Below, one piece after another: positions 47,404 to 55,820 of a stretch of DNA of 64,000 nucleotides. The notes beneath the pieces were generated by a model, which was given only the letters and a program-made list of their open reading frames with translations, was not told the origin of the DNA and did not search any database. Each line of letters starts with the position of its first letter. The first letter of the stretch is position 1. This DNA is from Stenotrophomonas sp. 704A1 (GTDB taxonomy: Bacteria > Pseudomonadota > Gammaproteobacteria > Xanthomonadales > Xanthomonadaceae): NCBI RefSeq assembly GCF_030549525.1, contig NZ_CP130831.1, positions 769,501-833,500 on the forward strand. Reading direction: 5' to 3'. Position numbers and translations under genes: made by a program.

Positions 47404-47482
47404 GGGGTGAACCCAAGACAGCGACCGTGGAAGGGGCTGGCTGGCCAAGGCGGGCGAGCGTTGGCTGTCTTGGGTTCACCCC
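47404..47482. repeat. Perfect 19-bp inverted repeat between ahpC and ahpF
   Basis: GGGGTGAACCCAAGACAGC (47404-47422) and its exact complement (47464-47482) flank a 41-nt GC-rich loop. It would form a very stable hairpin in the ahpC-ahpF transcript about 70 nt after the ahpC stop. There is no T tract. Possible attenuator or mRNA 3' stabiliser. Confidence 0.8.
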
Positions 47483-47555
47483 CACGCCGGCGGGGGGACC
47501 GGCACGGGGATGAAGGGCGCGCCGTGGCGTGGGGCCACGGCAGGCCGGTACTGCT

Positions 47556-48119
47556 TTAGATCTTGCCGACCAGGTCCAGCGACGGGGTCAGGGTCTTCTC
47601 GCCTTCCTTCCACTTGGCCGGGCACACCTGGTTCGGGTTGGCGGCGGTGAACTGGGCGGCCTTCAGCTTGCGCAGGGTCTCGGACACGTCACGGGCGATC
47701 TCGTTGGAGTGGATCTCCAGGGTCTTGATCACGCCTTCCGGATTGATGATGAAGGTGCCGCGCAGGGCCAGGCCTTCTTCCGGAATATGCACGCCGAAGG
47801 CGTTGGTCAGCTGGTGGGTCGGGTCGCCGACCAGCGGGAACTGGGCCTTGCCCACGGCCGGCGAGGTTTCGTGCCAGACCTTGTGCGAGAAGTGGGTATC
47901 GGTGGTGACGATGTAGACCTCGGCGCCGGCCTTCTTGAACTCGGCGTAATGGTCAGCAGCGTCTTCGATCTCGGTCGGGCAGTTGAACGTGAAGGCTGCC
48001 GGCATGAAGATCAGGACCGACCACTGGCCCTTCAGGGTGCTGTCGGAGACCTTGATGAACTCGCCATTCAGGTAAGCATTGGCTTCGAACGGCTGGATCT
48101 GGGTGTTGATCAGGGACAT
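47556..48119 (-). CDS. ahpC: Alkyl hydroperoxide reductase subunit C (peroxiredoxin)
   Basis: Two-Cys peroxiredoxin, 187 residues like E. coli: peroxidatic Cys47 in FTFNCPTEIED and resolving Cys166 in NPNQVCPAKW; IFMPAAFTFNCPTE region is typical. Start at 48119 preceded by AGAGGAAAAACG. Destroys H2O2 and organic peroxides with AhpF; expression expected under OxyR. Confidence 0.97.
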   Translation of the reverse strand: MSLINTQIQPFEANAYLNGEFIKVSDSTLKGQWSVLIFMPAAFTFNCPTEIEDAADHYAEFKKAGAEVYIVTTDTHFSHKVWHETSPAVGKAQFPLVGDPTHQLTNAFGVHIPEEGLALRGTFIINPEGVIKTLEIHSNEIARDVSETLRKLKAAQFTAANPNQVCPAKWKEGEKTLTPSLDLVGKI

Positions 48120-48175
48120 CGTTTTTCCTCTGGGTGAAGGGGAGTGGGTGAATCGACAGGAGCTAGGTTAGCGGC

Positions 48176-48232
48176 TCGCTATCGATAAGGACAATGCATT
48201 GATTTCATCTATTCGATAGACGAAAGCTATCA
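48176..48232 (-). promoter_or_regulatory. Putative OxyR-binding/promoter region of ahpC
   Basis: The AT-richer part of the 307-bp gap between ahpC and prmC (48120-48426). ATAG-N7-CTAT at 48216-48230 fits one half of the OxyR consensus, and CTAT also occurs at 48209 and 48179, but the full four-part spacing is not met. The remaining gap sequence toward prmC shows nothing distinct. Placement 60-110 bp before ahpC suits activation. Confidence 0.4.
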
Positions 48233-48426
48233 TATGCCGCTGGGCATGGCGTGAATCCGGCCGGCATCATCCTGCAACTGTCTGTGTGACAAGGAAAATC
48301 ATCCCAACGGGCTGACCGGTGTCGATAGCTCCTCCTTATTCCCGCCTGCGGCAACCTGAACGGACGGCAGCGGCCGGACAGGCCCGCCCCTACAATTGAC
48401 GCCCGCTGTGACTGCCCGTGCCTGCC

Positions 48427-49284
48427 ATGCCTGCTGATTCCGAACCGTCCCTGCGCCAGGTCGTGGCCGAGGCCAGTGCCCGGCTGGGCGGCGTCGACGC
48501 CCGCCATGAGGCCGAGCTGCTGCTGCTGCATGTACTCGACTGCCCGCGCAGCTGGCTGTTCACGCATGCCACCGAACCGCTGGCCGCGGCCGACCAGGCC
48601 GCCTTCGAAGCCCTGCTGGCACGCCGCGCGGCCGGCGAGCCGGTGGCCTACCTGACCGGTCGCCGCGGCTTCTGGACGCTGGACCTGGAGGTGGATCCGG
48701 CGACGCTGATCCCGCGCCCGGAGACCGAGCTGCTGGTGGAACTGGCGCTGGACCGCCTGCCGCTGGACCGCGCGCTGCAGCTGGCCGACCTCGGCACCGG
48801 CAGCGGCGCGATTGCGCTGGCGCTGGCCAGCGAACGGCCGCAGGCGCAGGTGCTGGCCACCGATGCCAGCCCCGGTGCGCTGGCGGTCGCTGCGCGCAAT
48901 GCCGCGCGCCATGAACTGCGCAACGTGCGCTTCGCCGAGGGCGGGCACGACTGGTATGCGCCGCTGCAGGGGGCGCGCTTCGACCTGATCGCCAGCAACC
49001 CGCCGTACATCGCCAGCGACGATCCGCATCTGGAACAGGGCGACCTGCGCTTCGAACCGGCCACCGCGCTGGCCTCCGGCGTGGATGGCCTGGAGGACAT
49101 CCGCCGCATCATCGACGGCGGCCAGGCCCATCTGCTGCCTGGCGGCTGGCTGCTGATCGAGCACGGCTGGGACCAGGGCGCGGCGATCCGCGCGCTGTTC
49201 GACGCCGCCGGTTTCGCGCAGGTGCAGACCGTGCAGGACCTGGAGCAGCGCGACCGCGTCACCCTGGGCCAGCGCCCGGCCTAG
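48427..49284 (+). CDS. prmC: Peptide chain release factor N5-glutamine methyltransferase
   Basis: Methylates the GGQ glutamine of RF1 and RF2. 285 residues: N-terminal helical bundle, SAM motif [15 protein letters not shown], and the catalytic NPPY in [16 protein letters not shown] 48427 is used (GTG 48418 is possible). prfA is not adjacent. The next gene, pip, starts 49 bp later. Confidence 0.95.
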   Translation: MPADSEPSLRQVVAEASARLGGVDARHEAELLLLHVLDCPRSWLFTHATEPLAAADQAAFEALLARRAAGEPVAYLTGRRGFWTLDLEVDPATLIPRPETELLVELALDRLPLDRALQLADLGTGSGAIALALASERPQAQVLATDASPGALAVAARNAARHELRNVRFAEGGHDWYAPLQGARFDLIASNPPYIASDDPHLEQGDLRFEPATALASGVDGLEDIRRIIDGGQAHLLPGGWLLIEHGWDQGAAIRALFDAAGFAQVQTVQDLEQRDRVTLGQRPA

Positions 49285-49333
49285 AATGGAGGTTCTCCTG
49301 CCAAGGGCAGGGCACCACCGAGGAGCTGCAAGC

Positions 49334-50275
49334 ATGCGTACGCTGTACCCCGCCATCACCCCCTACGACGTCGGCACCCTGAAGGTCGATGACCGCCACA
49401 CGCTGTACTTCGAACAGTGCGGCAACCCGGAGGGCAAGCCGGTGGTGATGCTGCACGGTGGCCCGGGCGGCGGCTGCAGCGACAAGATGCGCCAGTTCCA
49501 CGACCCGGCGAAGTACCGCATCATCCTGTTCGACCAGCGCGGCGCCGGTCGTTCCACCCCGCACGCGGACCTGGTGGACAACACCACCTGGGACCTCGTT
49601 GCCGATATCGAAACGCTGCGCGAGCACCTCAAGGTCGATCGCTGGCAGGTGTTCGGCGGCAGCTGGGGCTCGACCCTGGCGCTGGCCTATGCCGAAACCC
49701 ATCCGCAGCGCGTGACCGAACTGGTCCTGCGCGGCATCTTCATGCTGCGCCGCTGGGAGCTGGAATGGTTCTACCAGGAAGGCGCCAACCGCCTGTTCCC
49801 GGATGCGTGGGAGCACTACCTGAAGCCGATTCCGCCGGTGGAACGTCATGACCTGATCTCGGCGTTCCACCGCCGCCTGACCAGCGACGACGAAACCACC
49901 CGCCTGGAAGCGGCCAAGGCGTGGGCGGTATGGGAAGGCGCGACCAGCTTCCTGCATGTCGATGATGACTTCATCAACAGCCACGAAGACCCGCATTTCG
50001 CCCTGGCCTTCGCACGCATCGAGAACCACTACTTCGTCAACGGCGGCTTCTTCGAGGTGGAAGACCAGCTGCTGCGCGACGCGCACCGCATCGCCGACAT
50101 CCCCGGCGTGATCGTGCACGGCCGCTACGATGTGGTCTGCCCGCTGGCCAACGCCTGGGACCTGACCAAGGTGTGGCCGAAGGCGAAGCTGGAGATCACC
50201 CCGGCCTCGGGCCATTCGGCGTTCGAAGCCGAGAACGTGGACGCGCTGGTGCGCGCCACCGACAGCTTCGCCTGA
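49334..50275 (+). CDS. pip: Proline iminopeptidase
   Basis: Alpha/beta hydrolase that removes N-terminal proline. 313 residues: oxyanion HGGPGGGCSD, DQRGAGRSTPHA, nucleophile Ser110 in VFGGSWGSTLALAYA, and the late Asp and His (VHGRYDVVCP, ASGHSAFE). Start 49334 follows GAGGAGCTGC; an in-frame start at 49286 is not needed. Followed by a SMAG cluster. Confidence 0.95.
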   Translation: MRTLYPAITPYDVGTLKVDDRHTLYFEQCGNPEGKPVVMLHGGPGGGCSDKMRQFHDPAKYRIILFDQRGAGRSTPHADLVDNTTWDLVADIETLREHLKVDRWQVFGGSWGSTLALAYAETHPQRVTELVLRGIFMLRRWELEWFYQEGANRLFPDAWEHYLKPIPPVERHDLISAFHRRLTSDDETTRLEAAKAWAVWEGATSFLHVDDDFINSHEDPHFALAFARIENHYFVNGGFFEVEDQLLRDAHRIADIPGVIVHGRYDVVCPLANAWDLTKVWPKAKLEITPASGHSAFEAENVDALVRATDSFA

Positions 50276-50278
50276 TCG

Positions 50279-50383
50279 GTAGTGCCGGGCCATGCCCGGC
50301 GGCATTCCATTCCGCCACCGCGATGTGACTCGCCGGGCATGGCCCGGCGCTACCAGCCTCATCCACGCACGGCGCGGATCTAC
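50279..50383. repeat. SMAG dimer plus third unit overlapping the LysR stop
   Basis: GTAG at 50279 and CTAC at 50350-50353 bound an inverted pair (GCCGGGCCATGCCCGGC type). A third, different unit (CATCCACGCACGGCGCGGAT then CTAC, 50360-50383) ends in CTAC whose TAG complement is the stop codon of the LysR gene. Confidence 0.85.
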
Positions 50384-51264
50384 CAATCGCCGGCCAGCAA
50401 CGCGTCGGCCAGCACCTGCAGCTTCGGTGAATGCTGCCGCGACGGCGGGTAGATCAATGACAGCGCGCGGCTGCGGCCCTCGAACGGCTGCAGCACGCGC
50501 TGCAGGCGACCATCGGCCAACGCGTCGGCCACGGCGAAATCCATCACCTGCACGATGCCGATGCCGGCGATCGCCGCTTCCACCAGCGGATCGCCACTGT
50601 CGAACACCATCCGCGTTGGCGGGGTGACCTCACACAGCTGTCCGTCCAGCAGGAACTGCCATTCGACCACGCGACCGCTGCGCAGGTTGCGCACTGCCAG
50701 GCAGGCATGATCCTGCAGCGCGGCGACATCGGCCGGCGCTCCACAACGCGCCAGATAGGCCGGGCTGGCCACGGTCACCCAGCGCAACGGCCGCAGCGGG
50801 CGGGCAATGATGCGCTGGTCGGCGATGACGCCGGTACGCAGGGCGGCGTCGAACCCTTCCTCGACCAGATCGACCAGGCGATCGTTGAGCACCGCCTCCA
50901 CCTGCAGCTGCGGATGCTGCTGCAGCAACGGCCCCAGCAACGGCACCAGCACCTTGCGGCCGAACATCGACGGCGCGCTGATCTTCAAGGTGCCCGAGGG
51001 CGTGCACGGACGATCGGCCAGCTGCCGCTCGGCGTCACCCAGGCCGGCCAGCAGCGGCGCCACCTGCTCCACGAATTGGCGGCCATCCGGGGTCAGCGCC
51101 ACGTTGCGGGTGTTCCGCTGCAGCAGCTTCACCCCCAGCGTGGCCTCCAGCCGGCCGATCGCCCGCGACAGGCCGGACTGGCTCAGGCCCAGCTGGCCGG
51201 CGGCCACGGTGAAGCTGCGCGCCTCGGCCACCTGCACCAGCATGCGCACTGCATTGAGGTCCAT
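50380..51264 (-). CDS. LysR-family transcriptional regulator
   Basis: A 294-residue regulator: HTH domain MDLNAVRMLVQVAEARSFT with GLSQSGLSRAIGRLEATLG, and a substrate-binding domain with the usual GTLKISAPSMFGRKVLVP start. The TAG stop lies within a SMAG unit. ATG 51279 is an alternative start. Divergent from a DHA2 exporter across 105 bp, so it probably controls that gene; effector unknown. Confidence 0.92.
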   Translation of the reverse strand: MDLNAVRMLVQVAEARSFTVAAGQLGLSQSGLSRAIGRLEATLGVKLLQRNTRNVALTPDGRQFVEQVAPLLAGLGDAERQLADRPCTPSGTLKISAPSMFGRKVLVPLLGPLLQQHPQLQVEAVLNDRLVDLVEEGFDAALRTGVIADQRIIARPLRPLRWVTVASPAYLARCGAPADVAALQDHACLAVRNLRSGRVVEWQFLLDGQLCEVTPPTRMVFDSGDPLVEAAIAGIGIVQVMDFAVADALADGRLQRVLQPFEGRSRALSLIYPPSRQHSPKLQVLADALLAGDW

Positions 51265-51369
51265 CGAGGCTCCATTCATGCTGAAAATCATGACAGATAT
51301 GGCTGGCCAGGGGTTTATTGATTGGCGCGCATCAATGAGACTGCGCTCCCCCGTCGATGGCCACTGCCG

Positions 51370-52782
51370 ATGTCCCCTCTGAAACACCCGCGCTGGGCGC
51401 TGACCCTGCTGGCCACCGCCCAGCTGATCATCGCCCTGGACGCCACCATCATCTTCGTCGCCCTGCATGACATGGGCCGCGCGCTGCAGATCAATGCGCA
51501 GCAGCTGCAGTGGGTGGTCAGTGCCTACACCGTGGCCTTTGGCGGCAGCCTGCTGCTGGGCGGCCGTGCCGCCGACCTGATCGGCCGCCGCCGCTTCTAC
51601 CGGCTGGGCATGCTGCTGTTCGCGCTGGCCTCGCTGCTGGGGGCGCTGGCGCCGAACGCCACGCTGCTGATCATCGCGCGCGCGGCACAGGGCATCGGCG
51701 CGGCGCTGCTGTTCCCGGCCACGCTGGCACTGATCAACACGCTGTACGCAGAAGGGCCGGTGCGCAACCGCGCGCTGGCGATCTGGAGCATGGCCAGCGC
51801 GGTGGGCCTGGCATTGGGCACGCTGCTCGGTGGGGTGCTGACCCAGGCGTTCGGCTGGCCGGCGGTGCTGGCGGTGATCGTGCCGCTGGCTACCGCGTGT
51901 GCGGTCGCGGCCGGTGCATGGCTGCCGGCCGACGGCCCGCGTGCGCAGGGCCGTTCGTTCGATCTGGCCGGCTGCATCACCGTCACCCTCGGCGGCAGCC
52001 TGCTGGTGACCACGCTGGTGCAGGGCCCGGAATGGGGCTGGACCGCGCCGGCCACACTGGGCTGCCTGCTGCTGTCGGCACTGCTGCTGGTGGCCTTCGT
52101 GCAGATCGAACAGCGCAGCCGCGACCCGCTGATGCAGTTCGCGCTGCTGCGCCTGCCCGGCCTGCGCGCCGCGCTCGGCCTGACCTTCGCCTTCATGAGC
52201 AGCTACGGCGTGCAGTACTACTTCATGGCGCTGTATTTCCAGGATGGCTACGGCTGGAGCCCGCTGCAGGCCGGGCTGGCGTTCCTGCCGGCCACCGCGG
52301 TGTGCACGGTCGGCATCCAGCTGGCCGAGTGGATGCTGCAGCGCTGGAGCGCGCGCAGGGTGCTGGTGACCGGGCAGCTGGCCGGCGCCGCCGGTATCGC
52401 CTGGGTGGCGGCCCTGCTCCCGCATGGCGCGGACTTCTGGCCGCTGCTGCCCGGCGTGATCGTGCTGAGCATCGGCCAGGGTATGACCTGGACCTCGATG
52501 TGGATCGTGGCCGGGCAGGGCGTGCCGGCCGCACAACAGGGCGTGGCCTCGGGCATGGCCGCGACCGCGCAGCAGATCGGCGGCGCGCTGGGCCTGGCGG
52601 TGCTGGTGATGGTGGCCAATGCCGGTGCGGGCGTTGCAGGTTCGGCCAGCGCGCTGGCCGGGCTGGTGCATGCCGAGTACGGCGCCGCACTGTTCGCCCT
52701 GTTGGGCGCGGTCATTGCCCTGGGCCTGCGCCCGGCAGCGGTAGACTCACCTGCTCCTGTCTGCCTGACCAACGACACATGA
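51370..52782 (+). CDS. MFS transporter, DHA2 family (EmrB/QacA-like, 14 helices)
   Basis: A 470-residue multidrug exporter: LDATIIFVALHDMGRAL (motif D1-like), LGGRAADLIGRRRFYRLG (motif A) and ALGTLLGGVLTQAFGW (motif C). The first ATG after the LysR spacer giving a membrane start is 51370. No EmrA-type adaptor is adjacent. Its stop overlaps the next gene by 4 bp. Confidence 0.9.
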   Translation: MSPLKHPRWALTLLATAQLIIALDATIIFVALHDMGRALQINAQQLQWVVSAYTVAFGGSLLLGGRAADLIGRRRFYRLGMLLFALASLLGALAPNATLLIIARAAQGIGAALLFPATLALINTLYAEGPVRNRALAIWSMASAVGLALGTLLGGVLTQAFGWPAVLAVIVPLATACAVAAGAWLPADGPRAQGRSFDLAGCITVTLGGSLLVTTLVQGPEWGWTAPATLGCLLLSALLLVAFVQIEQRSRDPLMQFALLRLPGLRAALGLTFAFMSSYGVQYYFMALYFQDGYGWSPLQAGLAFLPATAVCTVGIQLAEWMLQRWSARRVLVTGQLAGAAGIAWVAALLPHGADFWPLLPGVIVLSIGQGMTWTSMWIVAGQGVPAAQQGVASGMAATAQQIGGALGLAVLVMVANAGAGVAGSASALAGLVHAEYGAALFALLGAVIALGLRPAAVDSPAPVCLTNDT

Positions 52783-53450
52783 TCGAACTGCTGGACCTGC
52801 GGCAGACCCTGCACGCCTTCGCCGCCTGCATCGACGACCACGCGGTGTACCGGTCCTTTGGCTGGGTGCACGCCACCGAGGGTGACCTGCTGCAGGCGCG
52901 CTTCTGGTTGCCGCCTGACGAGGAGACTGCGTTCGACGATGACAGCGACGTGCCGGCAGCGGCGCGTGCGCTGGGGCTGACCACCTACCTGGAGCCGGCC
53001 ACGTTTGCCGATGTGCTGGACGTGCAGAAGCGCCAGCGTCCGTTGTCCGATCTGGCCGATTACGCAGGTGCGCTGGCGTACTACCACGAGTACGACGCGT
53101 TCCAGCAGGTGGACGGTATCGACGAGGCGCTGGGTGAGGCGACGGCCGAAGACCAGGCCGCGGCACGCGCTGCCGGTGTGGGCGCGGGCATCTTCGCCTC
53201 GTTCGAGCTGCAGCTGCTGGCCTGTGCGGCGGATCAGCTGAAGGCCGCCGCACAGTGCGTGGCGCGCCTGCACGGGGTGCCGGTGGGCGAGGCGCTGGCA
53301 CGTTGCCGCGCACTGCCGCTGTTGCTGGGCGAAGCCCTGGACCGCGACCGCGCGCAGGTGGTCAAGCAGGAATTCGAAGCGATCGGCGCGACCGTGCAGG
53401 TACGCGGGTTCAAGCCGTTTCCGTGGATGGACGCGCCACGCCTGCGGTAG
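52779..53450 (+). CDS. Unknown protein with an L7/L12-like C-terminal segment
   Basis: A 223-residue acidic, soluble protein. No family recognised for the first ~170 residues (FGWVHATEGDLLQARFWLP, DVLDVQKRQRPLSDLADYAG). The last ~45 residues (ALARCRALPLLLGEALDRD, then VVKQEFEAIGATVQVRGF) follow the pattern of the ribosomal L7/L12 C-terminal fold, an interaction module. Its ATG overlaps the exporter stop (ATGA), so it is translated with it. The TAG stop is supplied by the SMAG element that follows. Confidence 0.75.
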   Translation: MIELLDLRQTLHAFAACIDDHAVYRSFGWVHATEGDLLQARFWLPPDEETAFDDDSDVPAAARALGLTTYLEPATFADVLDVQKRQRPLSDLADYAGALAYYHEYDAFQQVDGIDEALGEATAEDQAAARAAGVGAGIFASFELQLLACAADQLKAAAQCVARLHGVPVGEALARCRALPLLLGEALDRDRAQVVKQEFEAIGATVQVRGFKPFPWMDAPRLR

Positions 53451-53521
53451 GGCCGGGCCATGCCCGGCGACATCGGGATCCACCGCCACGTTGTGCCTCG
53501 CCGGGCATGGCCCGGCGCTAC
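53447..53521. repeat. SMAG dimer containing a CDS stop codon
   Basis: GTAG at 53447-53450 (whose TAG ends the preceding gene) and CTAC at 53518-53521 bound an inverted pair of GCCGGGCCATGCCCGGC units about 29 nt apart, in a convergent spacer. Confidence 0.85.
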
Positions 53522-53546
53522 CGCCCTTCGATGGCGTGGATGGCGG

Positions 53547-54344
53547 TCATGCCGCCGCCAGCAACTCCGGCTGCAACGCGCCGAGAATCCGCGCCAACCG
53601 TTGCGCCCACGCCTGCTGCCCGGCGCTGTCGGCAATCAGGTCCTGGCGGATTTCCAGCTCCACGTGCACCAGCCCGCGGCCTTCGCCGTGCACCGGTACC
53701 GCGTAGTCGCTGGTGCTGCTGACCGAATACGGTTCGTTGTCACCCACCACCAGATCGCCTTCGTCGCGCAGCGCCTGCAGCAGGGCCTGGGCGAAGCGCG
53801 TGTCCTGGTGGTACAGCACCCCGGCATGCCATGGGCGCTGCACGCCGTTCATCACCGGGGTGAAGCTGTGCATCATCACCAGCAGGGTGGGGCGGCCGGC
53901 ATCGCGGCGCGCGTCCAGCTCGGCAGTGATGCGCGCGTGGTAGGGCGCGTGGATGGCATCGATGCGCTGCTGGCGCTGTGCCACCGACAGCCCGGTATTG
54001 CCGGGCACCACGGTGTGGTCGCTCACGTCCGGGATCAGCGTGGGCGAGGCCAGCGGCCGGTTGCAGTCAATCAGCAGCCGCGAATAGGTCTGCTCGATCG
54101 CCCAGGCGTCGAGCAGGCCGGCCAGCGCGCGGGTGGTGCCGGCAATGCCGATATCCCAGCCGATATGGCGGTCCAGTTCGGCCTGCGCCAGGCCCAGCCG
54201 GGCCAGTGCGCGCGGCACCTGCTGGCCGGCATGGTCGGCCAGCAGCACGTAGGGCGACGCGCCCTGTGCGCGGTGGATCGTGTACAGCGCGGGATCGTCG
54301 GCACCGAGCAGTGCCGGCACCGCATGCAGGTCGGCGTCAGCCAC
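53547..54344 (-). CDS. N-formylglutamate amidohydrolase-like protein
   Basis: A 265-residue Zn hydrolase of the HutG/FGase family: YVLLADHAGQQVPRAL, HIGWDIGIAG, TYSRLLIDCNRP, and MMHSFTPVMNG, the usual metal and substrate motifs. No other hut genes are near, so it may act on another N-acyl amino acid. GTG start at 54344 overlaps the Nudix gene stop by 8 bp. Last of four overlapping genes. Confidence 0.9.
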   Translation of the reverse strand: MADADLHAVPALLGADDPALYTIHRAQGASPYVLLADHAGQQVPRALARLGLAQAELDRHIGWDIGIAGTTRALAGLLDAWAIEQTYSRLLIDCNRPLASPTLIPDVSDHTVVPGNTGLSVAQRQQRIDAIHAPYHARITAELDARRDAGRPTLLVMMHSFTPVMNGVQRPWHAGVLYHQDTRFAQALLQALRDEGDLVVGDNEPYSVSSTSDYAVPVHGEGRGLVHVELEIRQDLIADSAGQQAWAQRLARILGALQPELLAAA

Positions 54345-54891
54345 GCGGGCGACCGTCCAGGTGGTGCTCGATCATCCACAGCCCGGCCCACAGCTTGGCG
54401 TCCAGCTCGTAGCCTTCGCCCATCTTCTGCACCAGCCAGGCGGCAGCCTGTGCGCGCGGGATCTCGTGCACGGTGATGTCCTCGCTGTCATCGCCGCCAC
54501 CGCTGCCGACCCGGCGCAGCCCGGTGGCGCGCACGAAGGCGATCTTTTCGCTGCTGGCGCCCGACGAGGTGGGGCCGATCATCAGCACCTCGGCGTGCTC
54601 GGCGGTCCAGCCGGTTTCTTCTTCCAGCTCGCGCACGGCCGAAACCTCGATCGACTCGCCCGCGTCGACGTCGCCGACCAGCCCGGCCGGCATCTCGATG
54701 GTCGGTGCCTGCAGCGGCACCCGGAACTGCTCGACGAACAGCACCTTGTCCTCGGGGGTGACGGCGATGATGATCGCGGCAAGGCCACCGGCATGGGTGC
54801 GCTCGCTGTATTCCCAGCTGCCGCGCACCACCATGCGCTGGTACTTGCCTTCGTAGACGACTCGCGGTGCTTCGGTGTTGCGCTGGCTCAT
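54337..54891 (-). CDS. Nudix hydrolase (ADP-ribose pyrophosphatase-like)
   Basis: A 184-residue Nudix protein with the box GDVDAGESIEVSAVRELEEE continuing TGW, preceded by VEQFRVPLQAPTIEMPAGL as in ADP-ribose pyrophosphatases (NudF type). Likely clears ADP-ribose or related toxic nucleotide sugars. ATG 54891 overlaps the exonuclease stop by 4 bp. Confidence 0.92.
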   Translation of the reverse strand: MSQRNTEAPRVVYEGKYQRMVVRGSWEYSERTHAGGLAAIIIAVTPEDKVLFVEQFRVPLQAPTIEMPAGLVGDVDAGESIEVSAVRELEEETGWTAEHAEVLMIGPTSSGASSEKIAFVRATGLRRVGSGGGDDSEDITVHEIPRAQAAAWLVQKMGEGYELDAKLWAGLWMIEHHLDGRPRG

Positions 54892-55820
54892 GCGAACTCG
54901 CTGGAGGTAGGGACGGAATCGGAAATGCCGGCAGCGGCGAACAGCCGTCGGCGGGTCATCGGGCCGAAGCGCAGGGTCTGGCACAGGCCGCCCAGCAGCT
55001 CTGCATCGGCGGCCTGCCGCAGCATGCCGGGCTGACAGCCTTCCAGCGGCGCGTCCAGCGCGATGGTGGTCAGCTGCCGCCAGAGCTGGGCGTGCTCGCG
55101 CTGCTCGCGCAGGCGCACCGCCATCTGGGCCGCGCCGCGCAGACGCAGGAACGGCACTTCGTCCAGGCGTTCGTAGAGCACGTCCAGGCTGCCGAAATGG
55201 GCCAGCAGCACGGCGGCCGATTTGGCGCCCACGCCGCTGATGCCCGGAATGTTGTCGACGGCGTCGCCGCACAGTGCCAGGTAGTCGGCGATCTGGTGCG
55301 CGTGCACGCCGTGCCGTGCCTTCACCCCGGCCACGTCCCAGCGCTGGTTGCGCGCGTAGTCCCACTGCTCGTCGTGGTCCAGCAGCAGCTGTGACAGGTC
55401 CTTGTCGGCGGAAATGATCACGCCGCGGTGGCTGTGGCGGTGGCCGTGCAGCGCACTGCCGATCAGGTCGTCCGCTTCGTAGTCGTGGTGGGCCAGGACC
55501 ACCAGGCCCAGCGCCGCGCACAGCGCCTTGCAGTGCACGAACTGGCGCTTGAGCGCTTCCGGCGCCGGGTCGCGGTTGGCCTTGTAGGCCGGATACAGGC
55601 GATGGCGGAAGCCGCTGTCGAGGGCTTCGTCGAAGGCGATGGCGATGTGCTGCGGCCGCTCACGTTCCAGCAGGTCCAGCAGGAAACGGGCAAACCCGTG
55701 CACCGCATTGGTCGGCCAGCCCTGGCTGTCCTGGAATTCGTCGGGCAGCGAATGCCAGGCCCGGAACACGTAGATGCTGGCGTCGACCAGGTACAGCGGC
55801 GGCACGGCCGGCAGGCTCAT
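54888..55820 (-). CDS. 5'-3' exonuclease (FEN/ExoIX family, PolA N-domain-like)
   Basis: A 310-residue stand-alone 5' nuclease: YLVDASIYVFRAWHSLP, FDEALDSGFRHRLYPAYKANR, HHDYEADDLIG, ISADKDLSQLL, and the H3TH motif CGDAVDNIPGISGVGAKSA. Acidic metal ligands are retained, suggesting flap or RNA-primer removal as a back-up to polymerase I. Coupled by 4-bp overlaps to the genes on both sides. Confidence 0.93.
   Translation of the reverse strand: MSLPAVPPLYLVDASIYVFRAWHSLPDEFQDSQGWPTNAVHGFARFLLDLLERERPQHIAIAFDEALDSGFRHRLYPAYKANRDPAPEALKRQFVHCKALCAALGLVVLAHHDYEADDLIGSALHGHRHSHRGVIISADKDLSQLLLDHDEQWDYARNQRWDVAGVKARHGVHAHQIADYLALCGDAVDNIPGISGVGAKSAAVLLAHFGSLDVLYERLDEVPFLRLRGAAQMAVRLREQREHAQLWRQLTTIALDAPLEGCQPGMLRQAADAELLGGLCQTLRFGPMTRRRLFAAAGISDSVPTSSEFA

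Noticed and set aside
48176..48232. A full canonical OxyR site ahead of ahpC
   Set aside because: Only one ATAG-N7-CTAT half fits; the other tetranucleotides are at wrong spacing, so only a tentative region is reported.
48205..49359. A 384-residue minus-strand frame antisense to prmC
   Set aside because: prmC on the plus strand has catalytic motifs and family length; the antisense frame has Gln/Arg-rich composition and no domain.
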